The position numbers and the translations under genes are program-made. 64,000 nt of DNA. Origin: JBBDYG01 sp040901765. GTDB taxonomy: Bacteria; Planctomycetota; Planctomycetia; Pirellulales; Lacipirellulaceae. The notes beneath the pieces are model-generated. The model was not told the origin of the DNA. It made no database searches and was given only the letters and a program-made list of their open reading frames with translations. The DNA lies in the NCBI GenBank assembly GCA_040901765.1, contig JBBDYG010000089.1:29857-93856 (forward strand). The letters run 5' to 3'. Below, piece after piece: positions 1 through 8,736 of this stretch (position 1 is its first letter; each line of letters begins with the position of its first letter).

Positions 1-153
1 GATGAGGCGGGGGTGAAGTCCGATACGATCGTGCGTATCAACCGCCAGGGCGACATCGAGGTCCGCCGCTCGGAAGGCTGGGACGTGATCGGCGGCCTGA
101 TCGGCGAATTCGAGTCCCGCGTAAAGCACGAAACCGGCCTCGATTGGGCGTGA
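1..153 (+). CDS. 3' end of an unrecognised protein
   Basis: The first 153 bases read open in frame 1 and end at TGA (151-153), giving 50 C-terminal residues that finish in the sequence GLDWA. The stretch is rich in charged residues and has no motif I recognise. Codon use matches the neighbouring genes, so it is probably a genuine C-terminus rather than a chance frame. A palindromic repeat starts 4 bases after the stop and separates it from hisB, so co-transcription with hisB is uncertain. The function is not known to me. Confidence 0.6.
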   Translation, partial: DEAGVKSDTIVRINRQGDIEVRRSEGWDVIGGLIGEFESRVKHETGLDWA

Positions 154-156
154 ACC

Positions 157-232
157 GTAGGTCAGGCTGTGCCTGACGATACGCTTCGTTGGACGCCGTA
201 ACTTAACACTCGTCAGGCACAGCCGGACCTAC
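157..232. repeat. Intergenic palindrome, family A copy 1
   Basis: Imperfect inverted repeat whose outer arms are GTAGGTCAGGCTGTGCCTGAC and the near-complement ending in GGACCTAC. Two further copies of the same design are at 9303-9383 and 40892-40986. It lies directly after a stop codon, so it could fold into a hairpin and help end transcription. No U-run follows it. Confidence 0.8.
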
Positions 233-384
233 CTGTCGAACTTCGCCTTTCCAGAGCGTGTCTCTATCGGTTGTGCCGCCCGCGGCGGTCGCACGACCGG
301 TCGATTGGTTTGATCCAACCGGTTCTGCGCCCGTCTGCTCTTTCTAAACTGGTACGATATCTCAGGGAATTCTCCGCGCGCTCG

Positions 385-432
385 GGTGCCACTGGCTCGG
401 CCAGCGAATTCGCTGGCAAAGCCAGTGGCACC
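385..432. repeat. Intergenic palindrome, family E copy 1
   Basis: GGTGCCACTGGCT is paired with AGCCAGTGGCACC around a centre that itself contains CCAGCGAATTCGCTGG. The same GCCACTGGC/GCCAGTGGC design recurs at 30008-30053. It sits about 20 bases upstream of the hisB start, so in the hisB transcript it would form a leader hairpin. Confidence 0.8.
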
Positions 433-450
433 CCAAAACCGGCCGTCGCC

Positions 451-1044
451 ATGCCTCGCACCGCAACCATCGACCGTAAGACGAACGAGACCCATGTCCA
501 GCTTGAGCTGGACTTAGACGGCTCGGGCAATGCCGACATCGAAACCGGAGTTGGGTTTCTCGATCACATGCTTACGCTATTCGCGAAGCACGGAGCGCTT
601 GATCTAAAAGTTCACGCTCAAGGCGATCTGCAAGTTGACGCGCACCACACGGTGGAAGACGTCGGCATCTGCCTGGGCCAAGCAATCCGCCAGGCACTCG
701 GCGACAAGGCCGGCATCCGCCGCTACGGGCACTTCACGTTGCCGATGGAAGAAACCCTCGTGACCGTCGCGCTCGACTTGAGCGGCCGCTATTACCTCGT
801 GTTCCAGGCGCCAATTCCTGCGTCAAAGATCGGCGACTTTGACACTGAATTGGTGGAAGATTTCTGGCAAGCGGTTGCCGCCAACGCGCTGTGCAATCTG
901 CACGTCGTGCTGCACCACGGCCGCAACAGCCACCACATCGCCGAGGCGATCTTCAAGGGCGCGGCCCGAGCGCTGCGCATGGCCGCTGAGCACGATGCCC
1001 GCATGCCCGGCGTGCCCAGCACAAAAGGGACGCTCGGCAGTTAG
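451..1044 (+). CDS. hisB: Imidazoleglycerol-phosphate dehydratase
   Basis: HisB dehydrates imidazole-glycerol phosphate to imidazole-acetol phosphate in histidine biosynthesis, in the cytoplasm, using manganese. The 197-residue protein shows the family motifs in order: FLDHML near residue 32, the metal-binding DAHHTVED near residue 68, and HHGRNSHHIAEAIFK near residue 155. The length matches the monofunctional enzyme. The open frame extends back to 271, but the region before 451 encodes a palindromic repeat and has no family similarity, so ATG 451 (MPRTATIDRKT) is the likely start. No clear Shine-Dalgarno sequence precedes it. No other histidine gene is nearby. Confidence 0.95.
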   Translation: MPRTATIDRKTNETHVQLELDLDGSGNADIETGVGFLDHMLTLFAKHGALDLKVHAQGDLQVDAHHTVEDVGICLGQAIRQALGDKAGIRRYGHFTLPMEETLVTVALDLSGRYYLVFQAPIPASKIGDFDTELVEDFWQAVAANALCNLHVVLHHGRNSHHIAEAIFKGAARALRMAAEHDARMPGVPSTKGTLGS

Positions 1045-1132
1045 CAGCGACACCGTAGCTGTATTCGCCGCAAGAATTCAACCAATTTCGGGTTCCTGAA
1101 TTCTTGCAAAATCAGCTACGCGAAAGACTGCC

Positions 1133-1744
<612 letters not shown>

Positions 1745-1765
1745 ATTGGGAGGTGTGTTCTAAGT

Positions 1766-1853
1766 GGGTGGCACGCCCTGAGTCCGCGAAGGGCGTGGGG
1801 AAGCTAATACGAGTCGCACCATGCCCTTCGCAAACACGCAGGGCGTGCCACCC
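1766..1853. repeat. Intergenic palindrome, family C copy 1
   Basis: GGGTGGCACGCCCTG at one end is matched by CAGGGCGTGCCACCC at the other, with an inner CGCGAAGGGCGTG / GCCCTTCGC pair. A related copy is at 42696-42780. It fills most of the gap between the phosphofructokinase and pyrophosphatase genes and may attenuate or end transcription between them. Confidence 0.8.
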
Positions 1854-1860
1854 GGAATTT

Positions 1861-3189
1861 TCACCGCGCCAGATCCTCTTCGTTCACATACGTCTCCAGA
1901 AACCTCGTCAGCTTGTGGAAGTCGCTGTCGGGTTCGACGTAGCGTACCACCGTGACCAGCGTTTCGGGATCGACCAGTTCCGCAAAGGGCACATACTCAA
2001 GCTGCAACTGCCCGGAGCAGGAGATCATCACGCCGTCGAGACCATTTTCCACGAGTGCCCGGTACGCCCCGACGCCAAGCTGGCTGCCGAGCATCGCGTC
2101 GAATGCATGGGGGATCGCACAGCGCGCTTCGTAGCCGAGTTGCAGCGGCGTAATCTTGCGCTTGTTGCCCGTCTGCCGGGTATATTCGGCGCTGATCGCC
2201 TTGGCGAAAATCTCGTGGAGCTTCACCGCGGCGATATTGATGTGCCCATGCTCGTCGCGGCTCACGCCTTCGACGTACTTTTGCGGGAGGTACTCCGCCA
2301 AGCCCTCGGCCATGACGATCACGCCGTATTCTTTGCCTTCACGCTCGCGGGCGGTGATCGTCAGCACGATCCGGCGGACCACTTGTTCGAGCTTCATCAC
2401 GGGCCGAAGGCGCAACTCGCCAGTCGCTGGATCGGTTACCTCTTCTTCGTCGCGAAAGCGGCCGATGATGTCCTCGACGCTGATCACGAGGCTCGCCTCG
2501 CCGGCAATCGCCACGCCGTAGGCGAGCCAACCGGCGCTGCGGCCCATCGATTCGCACAGGAAGTAGCTGCGGTTCGCCTCGGCGTCGGCCAAGAGATTGC
2601 GGACCTCGCGGGCCAAAAAATCGACCGCCGTGAAGTAACCGAACGTAAAATCGATGCCTCGGTAATCGTTGTCGATCGTCTTGGGCAGATGAACGATCGG
2701 AATTCGCGGCTCACTAGCGGGCAGACGTTCTTGGAACATCTTGAACTTGTTGGCCGTCTTGAGTGTGTCGTCGCCGCCAATCGAGATCAGCGCATCGACT
2801 CCCAGGGAGCGCAGTCCGTCGTACACCGCCCGCAGCGGCGCGACCCGCTCGGGGTCGTCAAAGTGCGCCGGACTGGACACCAGCTTGCCCGGGTTGGTGC
2901 GGGCGGTGCCGATCATGATGCCCGTCCGGCTGCGAGTCCGGCCGAGCATTTTATGATCGATCATCACGTAGTCTTTGCCCTGCTCCAGCGGCTGGTCGGG
3001 CTTGTAGTTGGCAAGCGCCGAGTAGCCGTACTTAATGCCGACGATCTCGATGTCGTTACGCAGAAACGAGACGGCCGCGGCGGAAATGACCGCATTGGCC
3101 CCCGGGGCCGGACCGCCGGCAAACAAAATCGCCGCGCGGCGAAAACTGTGGTTCATCCGCCGCGGACGAGAAAGAGCGTCTTCTTCCAT
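1861..3189 (-). CDS. pfp: 6-phosphofructokinase, pyrophosphate-type residues
   Basis: This is a PFKA-superfamily enzyme that phosphorylates fructose 6-phosphate in glycolysis. Visible motifs are GGPAPG (about residues 25-30), GGDDT (138-142), PKTIDND (169-175) and ESMGRSAGW (near 215). In the family, ATP-dependent enzymes have glycine where this protein has Asp141 and Lys170; Asp and Lys at these two sites are the known mark of pyrophosphate-dependent enzymes. I therefore infer reversible PPi-PFK activity. The 442-residue length fits the longer PPi-type group. Start ATG 3189 is used; ATG 3156 (MNHSFRRAA) is an alternative. The pyrophosphatase gene follows on the same strand. Confidence 0.9.
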   Translation of the reverse strand: MEEDALSRPRRMNHSFRRAAILFAGGPAPGANAVISAAAVSFLRNDIEIVGIKYGYSALANYKPDQPLEQGKDYVMIDHKMLGRTRSRTGIMIGTARTNPGKLVSSPAHFDDPERVAPLRAVYDGLRSLGVDALISIGGDDTLKTANKFKMFQERLPASEPRIPIVHLPKTIDNDYRGIDFTFGYFTAVDFLAREVRNLLADAEANRSYFLCESMGRSAGWLAYGVAIAGEASLVISVEDIIGRFRDEEEVTDPATGELRLRPVMKLEQVVRRIVLTITAREREGKEYGVIVMAEGLAEYLPQKYVEGVSRDEHGHINIAAVKLHEIFAKAISAEYTRQTGNKRKITPLQLGYEARCAIPHAFDAMLGSQLGVGAYRALVENGLDGVMISCSGQLQLEYVPFAELVDPETLVTVVRYVEPDSDFHKLTRFLETYVNEEDLAR

Positions 3190-3388
3190 GGCAAGACTAT
3201 CAAATGGTGAGCGAATTCCCTTAGCGACTACGCCTGCTCAATTTACCACAATGGCGGTACTGCGGCGAATGGGCCAACGATTTCGGTGGCGGCGCGCCCG
3301 GAACTGTTTGACGGCACGCCCTTGCGGAACCTACCATATCGGTTGCCGTCGTCCGCCGAACTAGTAATGCTCAAGCCCGGAGTTCCTC

Positions 3389-5080
3389 ATGCACGCTCCC
3401 TCGCTCCGCCCGCCTGGTTGGTCCCTGCGCGTAATCCTCGCCTGGGCGATGTTGCTCTCCCCGCTGACGGCCGTGCAGGCCCAGAAGCCCGATCGGCCCA
3501 GCGCCAAGCCCGAAACGCTCGATACGACTTGGCTCACGCCCGAGACCGTCGCCGTGGGTTATTTGCGACTGCGGCAGGTGCTCACCGCCGAGGGGGCGGA
3601 ACTTTTGCCGCTGGAAATCTTCGATGCCGCCGCGAAGAAGTACCTCAGCGTCGGCGCGGCTGATATCGAATCGATTACATTTGTCGGCCATCCAAAGAGC
3701 GACGAGGACGAGCCATTACTCGCGACGATCTTCAAATTCAGTAAGCCATTTGATCTATCGGGAATCTCGTCCGAACTTACGGAGCATACGGAACCAGCTG
3801 AGCTAAACGGTAAGTTGTATCTTAAGAGCCGCACACACAACCCCAGCTTTTACCTTCACGATGAAACGACTTTGATCGCGGCCCCGGAGCCGATGCTGCA
3901 AAAGCTGCTCCAACAAGCGAACGAGCCAGCTACCGGACCGCTCATCGACGAAGTCAAGAACCGCCCCGCGACGGACGACCTCTATATGGCGGTGGACTTG
4001 AAATCGCTGCGCCCACTGATTGACGCGGCGCTAGCCGAACAAGCGGCCCAGATACCACCGCAGTTTCAGAAATACCTTGGTGCGCTCGACCTGATTCGGT
4101 CGGCCGAGTTTGCATTCAACATCTCGAAATCCGAACCGCCTTTGTTGAACGTCTACGGCAACGATGAACAAGCGGCCGAAGCGCTCGCGGCACTGATCGA
4201 CGAAGGCATGGCCGAGGTCCGGCAGCAAATGGCCGTCGGCATGGCCCAGCAGATGTCGGACGATCCCGTCGAGCAGGCATTGATGGCCTACAGCGCGCGG
4301 CGAACCGACGCCACGATGGAAGCTCTGAAACCGGTTGTCGATGGCAACAAGCTCACGTTCTTCCCGGCCGACCCCGATAACCCGAACCCCAGCGTAGCGC
4401 AGTTGCAGAAAATCGCGGTGATTGGCTTTCTCGTGGCGCTGCTGCTGCCGGCGGTGCAGGCCGCGCGCGAGGCGGCCCGGCGGAATACGTCAATCAATGA
4501 ACTTAGGAATATAATGCTTGCCATGCATAACTACCACGACACAAAGGGGCAACTTCCAGCGCACGCTAGCTATAGCGATGACGGTAAGCCACTTTTGAGT
4601 TGGCGAGTTCACGTTCTTCCATATCTCGAACAGCAAGAACTGTACAACCAGTTCCATCTCGACGAGCCGTGGGATAGCGAACACAACAAGCAGCTTATCG
4701 CCAAGATGCCGGATTTTTATTTGTGCCCGTCCTCGCGGCACGACGTACAAGAAGGGAAAACAACCTTTCTGGCTCCGATCGGCGACGGCTTGATCTTCGA
4801 CGGCACGAAGGATGGAGCTCGTTTCAAAACCGTAACCGATGGCCTTTCGAAGACAATCATGCTAGTCGATGCCAGCGACGACCGGGCCGTTATTTGGACT
4901 AAACCCGACGACTTGGCATACGATCCACAAGACCCGATTGCTGGACTTGCCGGGCATCACGCCGGGATTTTCAACGCGGCGTTTGCGGACGGCAGCGTGC
5001 AAGCAATCAGCCTCGATATCGACTTGGATGATTTACGAGCGCTGTTAACCAAAAGCGGTGATGAAGTGGTCGATCGCTAA
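3389..5080 (+). CDS. DUF1559 domain protein, secreted, copy 1
   Basis: A 563-residue protein with an N-terminal signal peptide (hydrophobic core VILAWAMLLSPLTAVQA, residues 15-31). Residues from about 343 to the end form a DUF1559-type module: FLVALLLPAVQAAREAARR, then a stretch with MHNYHDTKGQLPAH, YLEQQELYNQFHLDEPWDSEHN, LCPSS and ADGSVQAIS. In typical planctomycete DUF1559 proteins this hydrophobic segment is the N-terminal pilin-like helix; here it is internal, behind about 340 residues of unknown function. The start ATG is preceded by CGGAG. The next gene is a tandem paralogue. DUF1559 proteins are greatly expanded in planctomycetes and their role is not established. Confidence 0.88.
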   Translation: MHAPSLRPPGWSLRVILAWAMLLSPLTAVQAQKPDRPSAKPETLDTTWLTPETVAVGYLRLRQVLTAEGAELLPLEIFDAAAKKYLSVGAADIESITFVGHPKSDEDEPLLATIFKFSKPFDLSGISSELTEHTEPAELNGKLYLKSRTHNPSFYLHDETTLIAAPEPMLQKLLQQANEPATGPLIDEVKNRPATDDLYMAVDLKSLRPLIDAALAEQAAQIPPQFQKYLGALDLIRSAEFAFNISKSEPPLLNVYGNDEQAAEALAALIDEGMAEVRQQMAVGMAQQMSDDPVEQALMAYSARRTDATMEALKPVVDGNKLTFFPADPDNPNPSVAQLQKIAVIGFLVALLLPAVQAAREAARRNTSINELRNIMLAMHNYHDTKGQLPAHASYSDDGKPLLSWRVHVLPYLEQQELYNQFHLDEPWDSEHNKQLIAKMPDFYLCPSSRHDVQEGKTTFLAPIGDGLIFDGTKDGARFKTVTDGLSKTIMLVDASDDRAVIWTKPDDLAYDPQDPIAGLAGHHAGIFNAAFADGSVQAISLDIDLDDLRALLTKSGDEVVDR

Positions 5081-5173
5081 CCAGTTGCCCCGCGAGCCGG
5101 TCGCGAAAGCGGTCGGAGCAAATCCCAATCGCTGTTTCCTGCTGAACGAATCACAACAAACTAGGAGCGAGCC

Positions 5174-6946
5174 GTGCATACCTTTTTTTCCCTCCGCACC
5201 CCCAATTGGGCCCCTCGCGTCATTCTTGCCTGGGCCATGCTTCTCTCGCCGCTCGCGGCGGCGCGGGCGCAGACGCCCAAACGAAATGCTCTCGCAGTGG
5301 AAACCCCTGCAACGGCCCTGAATCCGGAGGAGTCGGACGACGTGCTCCTCGCCAAGCCCACGGCTGGCATGGTCGATACCACCTGGCTCACGCCGCAGAG
5401 CGTGGCGGTGGCCTACTTGCGACCGCGGCAGATTCTCACCGCGGAAAACTCGGAAATGCTGCCGGTCGAGGTCTTCGCCGCGGCGGGAATCAAATTCATG
5501 GGGGTCGATCCAATCGACATTGAGACCGTCACGGCCATCGCCGAGCCAATGCTCGGCGTGCAGCCGTTCTATGCCCTGGTGTTCGAGTTCAACCAGCCGT
5601 TCACGCTCGAAGGGTTGTCGCCCGAGTTCATTATTCACGCCGAGCCGGCGCAGCTTGATGGCATGCCGTACCTAAAGAGCCGCGAAGCGGCCGCGCCGAG
5701 CCTTTACATGAAGGACGACAAGACGCTGATCGTGGCCACCGAGCCGATGCTTCGCAAGCTGCTCAAGCAGGGTGACAAGCCGAAAACCAGTCTCCTGCTG
5801 AGCGAGATCAAAGACCGACCTGCCATTGATGATTTCTACCTGGCGGTCGATACGAAGTCGCTCCGGCCACTAATCACGATGGGCCTCGGCGCCGCGTCCA
5901 ACGAAATGCCGCCGCAGTTCCAGAAATACCTCAAGGCCCCGCAGCACATTCGCGCGGTGGAGTTTGCCGTGAGCTTCTCAGCGCCGCTGCCGCCGCTGGT
6001 CAATATTCACGCGGACGACGAGGCCGCCGGGGAGAAACTCGAAGAATTAATCGAAGAAGGAATAACGGACGCTCGCACGCAACTGGCAGCCGAGATGGCC
6101 CGCCAGCAGTCGGACGATCCCGTCGAGCAGGCAGCAATGGCCTACAGCCAGCGGATGCTGGACTATTGGCTCGACTTCGTCCGGCCCGTTCGTGAAGGCG
6201 ACAAGCTTGCATTCTTTCCGATCGATCCCGATAAACAGGGCAAGAACGGCAACGAGCTGCAAATGATGGCGGTCGTCGGCATCCTGGTGGCACTGTTGCT
6301 CCCAGCGGTGCAAGCCGCCCGCGAAGCCGCCCGGCGAGCGCAGTCGTCGAATAATCTCAAGCAGCTCATGCTGGCCATGCACAATTACCACGCTACTCAA
6401 AACGAGTTTCCCGCGCATGCCAACTATAGCGACGATGACAAACCGTTGTTGAGCTGGAGAGTTCACATTCTGCCCTACCTTGAGCAGCAAGGGCAAGGGC
6501 TCTATGAACAATTTCACCTCGACGAACCCTGGGACAGCGAACACAACAAGCAGCTTATCGCCAAGATGCCGCAGGTTTATCTCTGCCCGTCGTCGCACTT
6601 AAACCAAGCCGACGGCAAGACCACATACGTAGCGCCCGTCGGCGACGAATTGATTTTCGACGGCACCAAGGATGGAGCCAGACTCCAACGAATTACCGAC
6701 GGCACATCCAAGACGATTATGCTCGTCGACGCCAGTGACGATGCAGCCGTTGTGTGGACGAAACCCGACGATCTTGAGTACGACGCCGAGAATCCCTTGA
6801 AAGGACTCACCGGGCACCATCCCGGCATCTTCAACGCCGGCTACGCCGACGGCAGCGTCCGCGCCATCAGCCTGGACATCGATCTCGACATGCTACGGGC
6901 ACTCTTTACCAAGGACGGCGGTGAAGTTATCAACGACGTGCCGTGA
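5174..6946 (+). CDS. DUF1559 domain protein, secreted, copy 2
   Basis: A 590-residue paralogue of the preceding gene, with the same order: signal peptide (AWAMLLSPLAAARAQ), a DTTWLTPQSVAVAYLR block, an internal hydrophobic ILVALLLPAVQAAREAARR segment (about residue 365), and the DUF1559 module with FHLDEPWDSEHNKQL and YADGSVRAISLDIDLD. GTG 5174 is chosen because AGGAG lies 6 bases upstream and the signal peptide begins there. The 93-base gap to copy 1 and the close similarity indicate tandem duplication and probably one operon. The 20-residue insert after the signal peptide and the variable middle region show that the copies have diverged. Confidence 0.88.
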   Translation: MHTFFSLRTPNWAPRVILAWAMLLSPLAAARAQTPKRNALAVETPATALNPEESDDVLLAKPTAGMVDTTWLTPQSVAVAYLRPRQILTAENSEMLPVEVFAAAGIKFMGVDPIDIETVTAIAEPMLGVQPFYALVFEFNQPFTLEGLSPEFIIHAEPAQLDGMPYLKSREAAAPSLYMKDDKTLIVATEPMLRKLLKQGDKPKTSLLLSEIKDRPAIDDFYLAVDTKSLRPLITMGLGAASNEMPPQFQKYLKAPQHIRAVEFAVSFSAPLPPLVNIHADDEAAGEKLEELIEEGITDARTQLAAEMARQQSDDPVEQAAMAYSQRMLDYWLDFVRPVREGDKLAFFPIDPDKQGKNGNELQMMAVVGILVALLLPAVQAAREAARRAQSSNNLKQLMLAMHNYHATQNEFPAHANYSDDDKPLLSWRVHILPYLEQQGQGLYEQFHLDEPWDSEHNKQLIAKMPQVYLCPSSHLNQADGKTTYVAPVGDELIFDGTKDGARLQRITDGTSKTIMLVDASDDAAVVWTKPDDLEYDAENPLKGLTGHHPGIFNAGYADGSVRAISLDIDLDMLRALFTKDGGEVINDVP

Positions 6947-6953
6947 GAAAGCA

Positions 6954-6987
6954 GGCAGAGGGCAGCAGGCGGTAGGCAGAGGGCAGC
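6954..6987. repeat. Short direct repeat, GGCAGAGGGCAGC twice
   Basis: The 13-mer GGCAGAGGGCAGC occurs at 6954-6966 and 6975-6987, separated by 8 bases. It begins just after the stop of DUF1559 copy 2, in the leader of the PfkB gene. Nothing else is recognisable in this leader apart from the heptamer repeat further on. Confidence 0.7.
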
Positions 6988-7065
6988 AAAACACTCGCAC
7001 GGCGTTACTACGGCGCGGGCCGACCACTTCGGGGTGCCCGCGCCGCCGCTCGCGTTCTTTCAATC

Positions 7066-7100
7066 CCCAATCCCCAATACCCAATACCCCATACCCAATG
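7066..7100. repeat. Five tandem heptamers running into a start codon
   Basis: Five consecutive 7-base units read CCCAATC, CCCAATA, CCCAATA, CCCCATA, CCCAATG. The last unit ends in the ATG of the PfkB gene (7098-7100). The tract takes the place where a ribosome binding site would be expected, and no AGGAGG-like sequence is present. Gain or loss of units would change the leader without shifting the reading frame. Confidence 0.75.
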
Positions 7101-8000
7101 TCTTTACTGGTCGTCGGCTCCGTCGCCATCGATAACGTCGAAACCCCCCTGGACCGCTGCGACAACCTACTCGGCGGCTCGGCGACGCACTTCTCGCTGG
7201 CGGCGAGTTTCTTCACGAGTGTCCACCTCGTCGGCGTCGTGGGCGAAGATTGGCCGCCGGAGCACACCAAGCTGCTTCAAAGCCACGGCATCGACACCGC
7301 AGGGCTGAACGTCGTGCCGGGCGGACGGACCTTCCGCTGGACGGGCCGTTACGAGCCGAACATGAACGACCGCGAGACGCTCGATGTGCAACTCAACGTG
7401 TTTGGTGAGTTCGACCCCAACCTGCCCGAGCATTACCGCCGCGCGCAGTACGTCTTCCTGGCCAATGGCGTGCCGGGCGTGCAGCTCAAGGTCTTGTCGC
7501 AGGTTCCCGGCCGCCGGCTGGCAGTGGCCGACACGATGGACCTCTGGATCCAAACCCAGCGGCAAGATCTCGATCGGCTGATGGATCAGCTCGACGGCCT
7601 GGTGCTCAACGACAGCGAAGCGAAGCTGCTCACCGGCACGGAGAACCTGGTCGCAGCCGGCCACGCGGTGCGCGAGATGGGGCCGAAGTTTGTGATCATC
7701 AAGAAGGGCGAGCACGGCGCGATGTTCTTCAGCGAGTACGAGACCTACGTGCTGCCCGCCTACCCCACGCCAAAGGTGATCGACCCCACCGGCGCCGGCG
7801 ACAGCTTCGCCGGCGGCATGATGGGCTACCTCGCCCAACAAGACAGCTTCGAGCCAGAAACGCTCAAAACCGCGATGGCCTACGGCATCCTGGTCGCCAG
7901 CTTCAACGTCGAAGGTTTCGGCGTGAGCCGCGTGCGCGAAATCAAGCGCGCCGACATCGAGGAGCGGATGGGAGCGTATAAGAAGATGTTGAGCTTCTGA
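7098..8000 (+). CDS. PfkB-family carbohydrate kinase
   Basis: A 300-residue sugar or nucleoside kinase of the ribokinase/PfkB family. The N-terminus MSLLVVGSVAIDNVETP and the GGSATHFSLAASFF motif form the substrate side. The C-terminal signature DPTGAGDSFAGGMMGYL supplies the catalytic base (the Asp of GAGD) and the anion hole. The open frame begins at 6921, but the upstream part is low-complexity repeat, and the conserved family N-terminus begins at ATG 7098. The substrate cannot be read from the sequence. The context (DUF1559 pair upstream, toxin-antitoxin pair downstream) gives no pathway. Translation start regulation is a puzzle because the leader is a heptamer repeat. Confidence 0.88.
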   Translation: MSLLVVGSVAIDNVETPLDRCDNLLGGSATHFSLAASFFTSVHLVGVVGEDWPPEHTKLLQSHGIDTAGLNVVPGGRTFRWTGRYEPNMNDRETLDVQLNVFGEFDPNLPEHYRRAQYVFLANGVPGVQLKVLSQVPGRRLAVADTMDLWIQTQRQDLDRLMDQLDGLVLNDSEAKLLTGTENLVAAGHAVREMGPKFVIIKKGEHGAMFFSEYETYVLPAYPTPKVIDPTGAGDSFAGGMMGYLAQQDSFEPETLKTAMAYGILVASFNVEGFGVSRVREIKRADIEERMGAYKKMLSF

Positions 8001-8056
8001 TGGCCGCTGGGGTGACGTAGAATGAAAGAAGCCGACCCCACGGGAGTCCACCTGCC

Positions 8057-8374
8057 ATGAATGCTACGCTGAGATTATCGATCGACGAAGAGAAGCTCCG
8101 CGAATTCTGCCGCAAATGGATGATCTCGGAGCTTGCAGTCTTCGGCTCCGTATTGCGGGATGACTTTGGTCCGGACAGCGACGTGGATTTTCTCGTGACT
8201 TTTTCCGCCGCTGCTCCTTGGAATGTGCTCCATCATGTGCATATGGAAGATGAGTTAAGCATGATCGTCGGTCGTCCAGTTGACCTTGTGGATCGATGCG
8301 CTGTGGAGAAAGCCAGAAATCCCTTCAGGCGACGCTCTATTCTCGAATCAGCCCAGGTGCTGCATGTCGGATGA
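8057..8374 (+). CDS. mntA: MNT-type nucleotidyltransferase antitoxin
   Basis: A 105-residue minimal nucleotidyltransferase. The signature GSVLRDDFGPDSDVDFLV contains the GS motif and the DxD metal-binding pair. In the HEPN-MNT type VII systems studied so far, the MNT protein adenylylates a tyrosine of the HEPN toxin and so silences it. The gene overlaps the downstream HEPN gene by 11 bases, as is typical. The start ATG is 56 bases after the PfkB stop. The HEPN gene next door makes the assignment firm at family level. The gene symbol is a family name by analogy. Confidence 0.88.
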   Translation: MNATLRLSIDEEKLREFCRKWMISELAVFGSVLRDDFGPDSDVDFLVTFSAAAPWNVLHHVHMEDELSMIVGRPVDLVDRCAVEKARNPFRRRSILESAQVLHVG

Positions 8375-8708
8375 GCGCACTGCGTTAGCGGACATCGTCG
8401 ACGAGTGCGACCTCGTGTCGGAATTCATCAATGACCGCAGCGAATCGGATTTTCACACGGATTTATTGCTTCAATCGGCAGTACTGTATCGCTTGCTCGT
8501 ATTGGGTGAGGCGGTAACCCGAGTTTCTGACGAGACGCGGTTGCTGCATTCAACGGTCGACTGGCGAGGATTCGCCGGTTTGCGCAATGTGCTGATTCAC
8601 CAATACCACAAGGTCGATTTGGCGCGAGTCTGGAAAATTGTCGGCGACGAACTCTCGCAACTTCGCCGTCAGGTTTCGGACATATTGGCCGGTGGGAAAC
8701 AGCCGTAA
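8364..8708 (+). CDS. hepT: HEPN-domain (DUF86-like) toxin
   Basis: A 114-residue helical protein with the HEPN RNase motif R-x4-H-x-Y as RNVLIHQY (Arg74, His79, Tyr81). Its position right after the MNT gene makes this a HEPN-MNT toxin-antitoxin pair. The Tyr in the motif is the residue that the partner modifies in characterised systems. The start ATG 8364 lies inside the 3' end of the antitoxin gene. The frame is open further upstream but that part is the shadow of the MNT gene. An intact motif suggests an active toxin. Confidence 0.88.
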   Translation: MSDERTALADIVDECDLVSEFINDRSESDFHTDLLLQSAVLYRLLVLGEAVTRVSDETRLLHSTVDWRGFAGLRNVLIHQYHKVDLARVWKIVGDELSQLRRQVSDILAGGKQP

Positions 8709-8736
8709 GGGTATTGCGGACGATTTCCAAATTCGC

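Noticed and set aside
271..450. N-terminal extension of HisB by 60 residues
   Set aside because: The stretch encodes a palindromic repeat and has no similarity to HisB; the family N-terminus starts at 451.
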